Assembly (NCBI RefSeq): GCF_001712755.1
Contig: NZ_MDKC01000013.1
Location: forward strand, 124,001 to 188,000
DNA from: Gottfriedia luciferensis
GTDB lineage: Bacteria > Bacillota > Bacilli > Bacillales > Bacillaceae_G
Reading direction: 5' to 3'
DNA: 64,000 nucleotides
This document shows, in pieces, positions 35,605-42,425 of the stretch (positions are counted from its first letter, which is position 1; each line of letters opens with the position of its first letter). A model generated the notes under the pieces. That model did not search any database. It saw only the letters and a list, made by a program, of their open reading frames with translations, and had not been told where the DNA came from. Made by a program: the position numbers and the translations under genes.

Positions 35605-36945
35605 ATGAAAAAATTATTAGTACATACAACAGCAACAGCATTATTATTATCTCAGTTAGGATTCTCTAGTTCTGTACTTGCTGCAGAAAATGATACAGTT
35701 TCACCTACTGACCAAAAGGAAGAAGCACCTGCATTAGTTAAGGGCGATTTCTTCTATTTTGTAAAAACAACAGTAGAAAAAATTCAACTGTTACTAACAA
35801 CAGACAAAGTGAAAGAAGCAGAACTTTTAGCACAATTTGCTCAAGAGCGCATTCATGAAGCAAGAGAACTAATTAAAGAAGGCAAAGAAGATTTAGCAAA
35901 AGAAACATTAAAAGAAGCTTTAAGTCAAATGGATACTGCTCAAGGTCAACTTGATGGTAAACTTCCAGCTGTTTCTGAGCCAACGACTTCAGAAACAACA
36001 ACAGAAGGTACTGTTACTACGAACCCGGCAGTAGATTCAACTGAAGTAGAAAAAGAAGATACAGAAAAAGTTGAGACTGACAAACAAGATACTGACAAAC
36101 AAGAAGTAGAAAAAGAAGACACAGAAAAAGTTGAGACAGACAAACAAGATACTGACAAACAAGAAGTAGAAAAAGAAGATCAAGAAAAAGCTGAGACAGA
36201 CAAACAAGATTCAGATAAAGAAGATCAAGAAAAAGCTGAAACAGAAAAAGAACATGTTGAAAAACATGAAAAACAAAAATTAACAAAAGAGCAAAAAGAA
36301 ATTGCAAAAATTCAACACCATTTAAATAACAATTTACTTGTTTTAGCAAATGTTTTAGATCAAGTTAAAAATCCAAAAGCAAAAGCTGCGATTGCTAAAA
36401 ATATAGAAAAGAGCTTTAACAAAATTTCTGAAAGATTAGAGAAAGTCTTAAAGCATACAGAACAGGATTCAACTGCTCTAAAACCAGTTATTACAGTTCA
36501 ATACCCTGATTCAACTACAGATCAGTCAACTACACCAGAAGTTATTACAACAGTGACTAAAATTGAAGACGTAAATGACACAGACGTGAAAAATGTTAAT
36601 GAAGATGTTCAAGGTGAAAATGATGATAAAGATGATGCAGCAAAAGTTGCTACAAAACCTGTAACAGTAGAGCATAAGGAAGAACATCAACATAAGTCAA
36701 AAGAAGTAAAACCAGTTAAAGTAAAAAAGGTAAAAGTTGAAAAAGAAGAAAAACATGAAGAAAAACATGTAGTAAAACATGAAGTAAGACATGAAGTAAA
36801 ACACGAAAATGGTACAAGCCATAGAAATCAAGGTGAACATGAAAATCGTGGAAACCATAAGGGAAATGAAAAGCAAGAGTGGAAAAAAAATGATAATTCA
36901 AATAACCAAGGTGAAAACCATGGAAATGGACATGGTAAACATTAA
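35605..36945 (+). CDS. Secreted DUF5667-domain protein with charged repeat tail
   Basis: A 446-residue exported protein. A signal peptide (residues 1-27, MKKLLVHTTATALLLSQLGF and cleavage at VLAAE) leads to a helical DUF5667-like domain at 42-116 (LVKGDFFYFVKTTVEKIQLLL, AELLAQFAQERIHEARELIKE). An acidic E/D/K/Q low-complexity stretch (about 145-228) contains three 20-residue repeats beginning EVEKED. A second helical part (about 230-290) and a Lys/His/Glu-rich C-terminus end in HGNGHGKH. Start ATG 35605 after AAAGGGG; ATG 35563 is upstream and lacks one. No anchor motif. Its SigI-like promoter and position just before sigI-rsgI suggest it belongs to the SigI envelope-stress system. Confidence 0.8.
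   Translation: MKKLLVHTTATALLLSQLGFSSSVLAAENDTVSPTDQKEEAPALVKGDFFYFVKTTVEKIQLLLTTDKVKEAELLAQFAQERIHEARELIKEGKEDLAKETLKEALSQMDTAQGQLDGKLPAVSEPTTSETTTEGTVTTNPAVDSTEVEKEDTEKVETDKQDTDKQEVEKEDTEKVETDKQDTDKQEVEKEDQEKAETDKQDSDKEDQEKAETEKEHVEKHEKQKLTKEQKEIAKIQHHLNNNLLVLANVLDQVKNPKAKAAIAKNIEKSFNKISERLEKVLKHTEQDSTALKPVITVQYPDSTTDQSTTPEVITTVTKIEDVNDTDVKNVNEDVQGENDDKDDAAKVATKPVTVEHKEEHQHKSKEVKPVKVKKVKVEKEEKHEEKHVVKHEVRHEVKHENGTSHRNQGEHENRGNHKGNEKQEWKKNDNSNNQGENHGNGHGKH
36043..36222 (+). repeat. Three 60-bp in-frame coding repeats
   Basis: Units start at 36043, 36103 and 36163. The first two differ at two bases; the third diverges after its first quarter. They encode EVEKEDTEKVETDKQDTDKQ units, so copy number may vary by recombination. 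Confidence 0.9.
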
Positions 36946-37033
36946 TAAGTAATTATTTCCATTGACCTTTCAATAAAATCATATGAAACATTTCATAAGA
37001 TGCGATATGCTTAAGTTTAACTGATTAAATTAA

Positions 37034-37090
37034 AATGGTGCCTCATACATTCATTTGATTATATAATGAGTGGAGGCGCCATTAAGTTTT
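37034..37090 (+). terminator. Hairpin between the DUF5667 gene and sigI
   Basis: AATGGTGCCTC / GAGGCGCCATT (one G-T pair) with inner ATTCATT / AATGAGT pairing, followed by AAGTTTTAATGG. The T-run is short, so it may be a leaky terminator allowing partial read-through into sigI. Confidence 0.6.
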
Positions 37091-37128
37091 AATGGCTAAG
37101 CAATCCTCTTTTGAAAGGAGATCGGGTC

Positions 37129-37857
37129 TTGTTACTTACAATTTTTCAGACGCTTTATAAAAGAAAAGAAAAAATTGAAGATATTGTATTAACAATACAA
37201 CAGTCTTCATCAAAAGAACTAGATGATTTTATAGTTCAATATACTCCTTTTATTAACAAAACTGTTTCCACTATTTGTGGAAGATATATTACTAATCAAG
37301 AAGATGAATTTAGTATCGGTTTAAATGCATTTCATGAAGCCATTAAACTATATTCATATAAAAAAGGTGCTTCATTTCTATCTTTTGCTAAATTGATCAT
37401 AAAACGAGAATTAATCGATTTCTTTAGGAAGGAATCTAAATACCAATCGTTGACCTCAGAACAAAACGGTTCAGATGATATACATAAACAATATGATGAC
37501 CATGTGTATAGCTCTTATATAAAAAACTTTGATGAAGTAAACCGTAAAGAAGAAATTATTCATTTCAGTGAGATGCTAAAACAATTTGGAATTTCATTAG
37601 AAACTTTAGTAGAGGTTTCGCCTAAACATGAAGATACAAGGGAGCATATTTTTTCAGTTGTAGACCTTGTTACATCTGATGAAGAAATGTTAACTTTTCT
37701 ATATAAAAAGAAAAAATTACCGATGAAAAAACTTGAAACTAAAGTTAATATAAGTCGAAAATCGCTAGAAAAACATAGAAAATATATAATTGCCATGAGT
37801 ATCATTAGCGTCAATGAGTATATTTATTTAAAAAACTATTTAAAAAGGGGGAACTGA
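37129..37857 (+). CDS. sigI: RNA polymerase sigma factor SigI
   Basis: A 242-residue alternative sigma factor of the SigI class. Region 2-like sequence spans about residues 30-110: DFIVQYTPFINKTVSTICGRYI, DEFSIGLNAFHEAIKLYS and SFLSFAKLIIKRELIDFFRKE. The C-terminal SigI-specific domain (about 150-235) ends in a helix-turn-helix-like KLPMKKLETKVNISRKSLEKHRKYI. In Bacillus SigI responds to heat and wall stress. TTG 37129 is chosen, six bases after AAAGGAGAT; TTG 37111 precedes that site. rsgI follows two bases after the stop. No separate SigI promoter is visible directly upstream. Confidence 0.93.
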   Translation: MLLTIFQTLYKRKEKIEDIVLTIQQSSSKELDDFIVQYTPFINKTVSTICGRYITNQEDEFSIGLNAFHEAIKLYSYKKGASFLSFAKLIIKRELIDFFRKESKYQSLTSEQNGSDDIHKQYDDHVYSSYIKNFDEVNRKEEIIHFSEMLKQFGISLETLVEVSPKHEDTREHIFSVVDLVTSDEEMLTFLYKKKKLPMKKLETKVNISRKSLEKHRKYIIAMSIISVNEYIYLKNYLKRGN

Positions 37858-37859
37858 AG

Positions 37860-38918
37860 ATGAACAATGGTATTGTATTAAAAGTGAATCATTCTTCCGT
37901 GGTTGTACTAACAGCTAACGGAGAATACTTAAAATGTAAAAAATTATTGTCATCTTATTCGATCGGTGAAGAAATTCAGTTCCCCAACAATGCAATCATT
38001 TTAAATAAAAAAATGAAATTGAGCATCCCTAAATTGATACCTGTCGTAATTGCGAGTGGATTAATTCTTTTTTCTTTTATATTTGTAAATTTGAACAACA
38101 ATGAAGCATTGGCAGCAGGAAAGGTTACAATTGATTCAGAAGCAAAGGTATCTTTAATATTGGACAAACAGTTAAAGGTTATTGCATTAAAAGGTCACAA
38201 TAACCAAGGTAAACAATTGATCGATAAAATGGATAACTGGAAAAATGAGCCACTACATTTAGTTATGGATGATTTAGTTGATGAAATGGAGAAATCTAAA
38301 GTAATTGAACCAGATGAAACAATTAAATTAACTGGTGAGATGAGAAAAGAATTTGGAAATAAACAAAGTGAGCTAAATCATGAATTGAAGGATATTCAGG
38401 ATAGTAATAATCATTTTAATATCCAAAACTCTAAGGAATTAAATCAACCAAAGGTTAAAACTCAAAATCAAAGTCTAAATCAAAATAAACAAGAAAAAAG
38501 TATAAATTCTAATTCAACAAAAGTGACAAAAGGTGAAACCAATTACAAGAATAATTCTAGTTTAAAGTCACCTATAATCGAAAAAGAAAAAAATACTAAT
38601 AATAGTCATTCAAAAGAAGAAGTTAAGAATGTTAGACATCAAGATGAGCACTGGGGAAATAAGCAGCGTCAATGGAATCATAAAAATCAAGGCGAACACC
38701 ATGAATCATCGAAGCAAAATCAAAAGAAACAACATAATAACTATGAAAACCAGCAAGACAAAAAAAAAAATGACTATAAAGATGACCACGAATTAAGAAG
38801 AAGTAATAATGATCAAGGAAGAAATGAAAATAAAGAAGGCTGCCATGGCTGTAATAACCGTTATAAAAACGAGAAAAATAATGGCTGGCAAAATGGTAAT
38901 GAAAAACACTCAGATTAA
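37860..38918 (+). CDS. rsgI: Anti-sigma-I factor RsgI
   Basis: A 352-residue membrane anti-sigma factor. The cytoplasmic RsgI N-terminal domain (residues 1-50, MNNGIVLKVNHSSVVVLTAN, SIGEEIQFP) binds SigI. One transmembrane helix lies at about 57-78. The extracytoplasmic juxtamembrane domain follows (about 86-150), where the usual IDINPS motif reads IDSEAK (91-96), so the Asn-Pro pair of RsgI autoproteolysis is absent. Residues 160-352 are Asn/Lys/Gln/His-rich low complexity. GGGGG precedes ATG, two bases after sigI, so the two are coupled. A terminator overlaps the stop codon. Confidence 0.93.
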   Translation: MNNGIVLKVNHSSVVVLTANGEYLKCKKLLSSYSIGEEIQFPNNAIILNKKMKLSIPKLIPVVIASGLILFSFIFVNLNNNEALAAGKVTIDSEAKVSLILDKQLKVIALKGHNNQGKQLIDKMDNWKNEPLHLVMDDLVDEMEKSKVIEPDETIKLTGEMRKEFGNKQSELNHELKDIQDSNNHFNIQNSKELNQPKVKTQNQSLNQNKQEKSINSNSTKVTKGETNYKNNSSLKSPIIEKEKNTNNSHSKEEVKNVRHQDEHWGNKQRQWNHKNQGEHHESSKQNQKKQHNNYENQQDKKKNDYKDDHELRRSNNDQGRNENKEGCHGCNNRYKNEKNNGWQNGNEKHSD

Positions 38919-38934
38919 TAATCTGAGTGTTTTC
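38903..38934 (+). terminator. Terminator of sigI-rsgI
   Basis: AAAACACTCAGATT / AATCTGAGTGTTTT perfect 14-bp stem that includes the rsgI stop codon. Confidence 0.9.
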
Positions 38935-39230
38935 AGAGTGTTGAAAAATAAAATGGTCAATAGGGAAAACAGACATTAAATGAACATTTATTTAATGATG
39001 AAATTATCATTTTTTGGATGATCAATTAATAGTTTTAAATGTTAATATGTTTGAGTAATTTCATTGACTCCAATAATCACTAGTAATGATTTTTTTCAGA
39101 AGTTGAAAATATTATGACCTAATGTTTAGAAAAACAAATTCAGTTGATTAGTTTTTCTACATAACAGTTAGGTTACTCTAAGTAAAGGCTATTTGATTAG
39201 GGTTTATTTCAGACTTTTTTGGATGATTAA
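38935..39230. other. Gene-free spacer before repeat copy C
   Basis: A+T-rich sequence with no open frame, no clear promoter and no recognisable gene relic. The rest of the 519-bp gap up to 39437 is occupied by repeat copy C. Confidence 0.5.
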
Positions 39231-39427
39231 GTTGATTGGAGCGGATAGTGCTCGGCTCCTATGGGATAAGCGGGAAGGCTGAGACCCCGCAGGCTTGCCG
39301 AGGAGGCTAAAGAATCTCGCCCCATGGAAAGCGAGCATCCTGTAGTGGAAATCAACATCACTCTACTCCTTTTACGAAAATTTGGTAATTTAACTGACAA
39401 GGTTGTTTTTTAACTAATCCCATGAAA
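39231..39427 (+). repeat. Dispersed structured repeat, copy C (best preserved)
   Basis: The core 39231-39356 has terminal inverted repeats GTTGATT / AATCAAC, a next pair TGCTCG / CGAGCA, then ATGGG / CCCAT, and an inner GCGGG / CCCCGC hairpin, so the 126 bases can fold into one long imperfect hairpin. It shares long identical blocks with copy B (GAGGAGGCTAAAGAATCTCG, CCCCATGGAAAGCGAGCA). The looser 3' extension runs to TGACAA and CCCATGAAAG. No open frame. Confidence 0.9.
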
Positions 39428-39437
39428 GAATAAAGGC

Positions 39438-39806
39438 TTAGGAAATACCGCTCAAATGCTCATGAATAACCAGCCAAACACCATGGTCATTTTTTATAAA
39501 TACATTGGTAGCTCTACCATGACCGGATACAAAGTTTCCTTTCAAATATCCTTCATATTGAAATTGATAAGTACATGTTGCAGAATTGTGATCGGTAGTT
39601 AACCATTTTACATTTGTAGCTTTGTAAACTTCATTTTGAATTACATTCCAAGCATTTTCAAAATACTGCTGAATTTCTAGTAAAGAAGTACAGGTTTTGT
39701 CTGAAAACCAATAAATGGCGTCCTTGTGTATATATTTTTTTACTTGATTAAAATCATGTGTATTTGTTGCAGTTATGTATTGTTGTAACGCATTTTGATA
39801 GCTCAT
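39438..39806 (-). CDS. SnoaL/NTF2-like domain protein
   Basis: A 122-residue cytoplasmic protein with the single-domain NTF2/SnoaL-like pattern: an N-terminal helix (SYQNALQQYITATNTHDFNQVKKYI), HKDAIYWFSDKT, then strands ending VFIKNDHGVWLVIHEHLSGIS. Stand-alone members act as small ligand-binding or isomerase-like proteins, and the function here is unknown. Start ATG 39806, seven bases after AAAGGTGG; a TTG two codons earlier is less well placed. Not part of an obvious operon. Confidence 0.75.
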   Translation of the reverse strand: MSYQNALQQYITATNTHDFNQVKKYIHKDAIYWFSDKTCTSLLEIQQYFENAWNVIQNEVYKATNVKWLTTDHNSATCTYQFQYEGYLKGNFVSGHGRATNVFIKNDHGVWLVIHEHLSGIS

Positions 39807-39903
39807 ATACAAACCACCTTTATAGTAGAGTTGAAGTAAGTCTTGTAGGTGAATATCTATAATACATCATAGTATTCTTTGCATAAGTAATCAGTTAGTT
39901 TAA

Positions 39904-39945
39904 AGCAAAAGAAACCCTCAAGGTAAGTTAAACTTCCTTAAGGGC
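39904..39945 (-). terminator. Terminator of clsB-uvsE
   Basis: Minus strand CCCTTAAGG / CCTTGAGGG stem followed by TTTCTTTTGC. Confidence 0.7.
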
Positions 39946-40018
39946 TGCGGTAAGCATAAATGAACCTATTAATTGCTTTCTTCATCTATTTCCTGCTGTT
40001 ATGTCTTTGGTACTGAAC

Positions 40019-40975
40019 TTAAGTAACTTCAATCATACCGCCACTTATTCGCTTATAACCTCTCCATTTCGCTATATCTTCCATTAATTGCAATAGAGCT
40101 AAATCCTTTTTTTTCGATTCAATCATTATATCGATATCACTTCCAATTGATCTGACGATGTCAAAAAAGGGCTTAATAAAGTCAATGTCAATTAAATCTG
40201 AATGTGCTCTGAACTCTTTATCGGATTTCGGAGATGAAATATGAATTTTAGGCTTCAAAAATGTATGCTCCCAAGTAGAAAATATAATGGGTAATAATTT
40301 CTCTAATGGTTCTTCACATAAGTTTGCCATATGATGATGATAGTCAAATACGAGCGGAATACCTTCGTTTTTACAAACCATTAGTGTTTCAGCTGTATTA
40401 TACGTTTTATCGTCATTTTCTAGCGTCATTTGTTTTTTTATGTGAGTAGGGAGCTTTTTTATATTTTCATAAAAACGTTGGATCGCAAGCTCTTTATTTC
40501 CATACGCTCCTCCAATATGTATATTAATGACGCTTTGGTCAGAAATACCCATTGCTTCAAGAACTTTATAATGATACTCCATATCAATCACAGCATTATC
40601 AGTTATATGAGGTTTTTCACTTGTAAAAAGCGTGAATTGGTTAGGGTGAAAACTAACTCTTAATTCATGCTTCTTGATAAAATCACCTATTTCTTTAAAC
40701 TGTTTGTGAAAAATATTTATATAATCGAATTCTACATCTGGATGAGTCGCTAAAGGGACCATTGAAGAGGACATTCTATATAAGGGAATTTGTTGTCCCA
40801 CATTATAATGAAGTGCTCTATACGTATTTTCAATATTTTGCGATGTAACAGAAATTAATTTCTCTAAACGTTCTTCTAGGTCAAGGGCTTTATAACGTGT
40901 AAATGTAAGAGTTTTTGCAGGTGAACAATTATATAAAGATAATGCATGTGATACATATCCAAATCGAATGATCAT
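40019..40975 (-). CDS. uvsE: UV DNA damage endonuclease UvsE
   Basis: A TIM-barrel UV damage endonuclease (UVDE) of 318 residues that nicks 5' of pyrimidine dimers and (6-4) photoproducts, giving an excision pathway independent of UvrABC. Landmarks are [10 protein letters not shown] at the start, [42 protein letters not shown] and [10 protein letters not shown], which supply the histidine, glutamate and aspartate metal ligands. Start ATG 40975, eight bases after GAGGTGA, rather than 41014. It follows clsB by 43 bases, the order seen in B. subtilis (ywjD-ywjE). In Bacillus UvsE protects spores. Confidence 0.93.
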   Translation of the reverse strand: MIIRFGYVSHALSLYNCSPAKTLTFTRYKALDLEERLEKLISVTSQNIENTYRALHYNVGQQIPLYRMSSSMVPLATHPDVEFDYINIFHKQFKEIGDFIKKHELRVSFHPNQFTLFTSEKPHITDNAVIDMEYHYKVLEAMGISDQSVINIHIGGAYGNKELAIQRFYENIKKLPTHIKKQMTLENDDKTYNTAETLMVCKNEGIPLVFDYHHHMANLCEEPLEKLLPIIFSTWEHTFLKPKIHISSPKSDKEFRAHSDLIDIDFIKPFFDIVRSIGSDIDIMIESKKKDLALLQLMEDIAKWRGYKRISGGMIEVT

Positions 40976-41018
40976 ATTTTGTTCACCTCTACCTTGGTTT
41001 TTGTATATGTACAAATGT

Positions 41019-42212
41019 TTACATTAATGGAGAAAGAAGCTTAGATAAAAGCTTGCGACATTTCCATAAGAATGTTGTATTTTTATAATGTTCAATAGGA
41101 TATGATTTTGAGCGTTCTAAGTCCTTTGTAAATATTTCCTTAATCTTCAATATGAAAGACTCACTTGAAAAAATACAGCTCCATTCATCATTTATGCAAA
41201 GACTTCTACGATCAAAGTTAACGGATCCTACATCACAACAACAATCATCGATGAGTAGTACTTTGGCATGAAAGAACCCTTTCTGATAATGAAAAACTTC
41301 CCCACCACCTTCTAAAATTAAAAGGAGATGTGGAAAACTCGCCTCTTTAACTAGTCTGTGGTCTTCTTTTTCCGGCACCATTACGCATATGTGGACACCT
41401 CGTTTAAGAGCGGCAAGAAGTGCGTTCATCAGTTTTTTTGTCGGAATAAAGTAAGGTGTACCAATATAAATATGTTTTTTTGCCTGATCTATTAAATCTT
41501 TATATAGATTCTCAATGCGTACAAAGTCCGAAGAATAGAAGTGATGCTCGATTTTCCCTTTTGCTAATTCATCGTCATTAATTAACGTAAAGGATTCTCC
41601 GCCACTTCTAACCCAGTCTATTAAAAATTGAATGTGTAAATCTTTTACACCTTCACCTGTCATTCGAATATGATAATCTCTCCAATAACCTAAATCTTCA
41701 TCAAAACCAATATATTCTTTGCCAATATTAAAACCACCAAAATAACCGACTTTTTGATCTATTACAGTAATCTTTCGATGGTTACGATGTTGAAAACGAT
41801 AAAGGGTAAATGGAAATCCCGTTCGCCGATTAAAAAGTACTTCTACGCCATTTTCTATTAGTTTTTTTATTCTTTTACGCTTAAGCCTAAAGCTTCCGAT
41901 CCAATCAACAAGGAGGCGTACTTGTAATCCTTCCTGAGCTTTTCTTTCAAGTAATGATAAAAATTTTTCGGATGTATCATCATTTCGAACAATATAAAAA
42001 AGCATCGAAATACTACTACTTGCTTCTGTTATATCGTCTAGAAGATGCTTGTACAAATCATTACCATCTGTTATTAACATTGTCTCACTATATCTTTTTT
42101 TAAATGGACAAGTTTTATCATATTTATGAAATGCTTTATAGCCAAAATAAAGATCTAAGCTAGCAAGGAGTATAAGAAAGAGTAGAGCAATTAAGCAAAT
42201 GAAAAGAATCAT
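41019..42212 (-). CDS. clsB: Cardiolipin synthase family phospholipase-D protein
   Basis: A 397-residue membrane-bound phospholipase D-superfamily enzyme. An N-terminal hydrophobic helix (residues 1-20) precedes two HKD motifs: [23 protein letters not shown] near residue 140, and [24 protein letters not shown] near residue 315. This layout and length match B. subtilis YwjE (ClsB), which condenses phosphatidylglycerol to cardiolipin. The second motif contains three consecutive cysteines, an oddity. It lies upstream of uvsE in the same direction and is divergent from fadF. Confidence 0.9.
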   Translation of the reverse strand: MILFICLIALLFLILLASLDLYFGYKAFHKYDKTCPFKKRYSETMLITDGNDLYKHLLDDITEASSSISMLFYIVRNDDTSEKFLSLLERKAQEGLQVRLLVDWIGSFRLKRKRIKKLIENGVEVLFNRRTGFPFTLYRFQHRNHRKITVIDQKVGYFGGFNIGKEYIGFDEDLGYWRDYHIRMTGEGVKDLHIQFLIDWVRSGGESFTLINDDELAKGKIEHHFYSSDFVRIENLYKDLIDQAKKHIYIGTPYFIPTKKLMNALLAALKRGVHICVMVPEKEDHRLVKEASFPHLLLILEGGGEVFHYQKGFFHAKVLLIDDCCCDVGSVNFDRRSLCINDEWSCIFSSESFILKIKEIFTKDLERSKSYPIEHYKNTTFLWKCRKLLSKLLSPLM

Positions 42213-42303
42213 ATAATTAAACTCCTTTACCTTTTACGTGTTGATAGTATGACCATATCCATTGAAGAATATGAAAAAGAGCCAATTTAATATGAAAAAG
42301 TAT

Positions 42304-42331
42304 TTGACTGAATAGTCATTCATAATATAAT
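42304..42331 (+). promoter_or_regulatory. fadF promoter with FadR operator
   Basis: -35 TTGACT (42304-42309), 16-base spacer, -10 TATAAT (42326-42331). TGACTGAATAGTCATTCA at 42305-42322 matches the B. subtilis FadR (YsiA) box TGAATGANTANTCATTCA with one change and covers the -35 and spacer. B. subtilis fadF is in the FadR regulon, so acyl-CoA-induced derepression is expected. Confidence 0.85.
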
Positions 42332-42378
42332 TAAATTATATATTTTCTGAATATTATTATGGTTATAAATTTTTAAAC

Positions 42379-42392
42379 AGTAAGCGTTTTCT
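42379..42392 (+). promoter_or_regulatory. cre site in the fadF leader
   Basis: AGTAAGCGTTTTCT fits the cre consensus TGWAARCGYTWNCW at 13 of 14 positions. It lies between the -10 and the start codon, where bound CcpA would block elongation. Confidence 0.65.
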
Positions 42393-42425
42393 TTATAACC
42401 GGGAAAATTGGGGGAGGAATACATC

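Noticed and set aside
36017-36349. 110-codon minus-strand frame within the DUF5667 gene
   Set aside because: A Leu/Phe-rich translation caused by the antisense of the Lys/Glu coding repeats.
39000-39230. Gene relic between rsgI and repeat copy C
   Set aside because: All frames are densely interrupted and no family pattern could be read.
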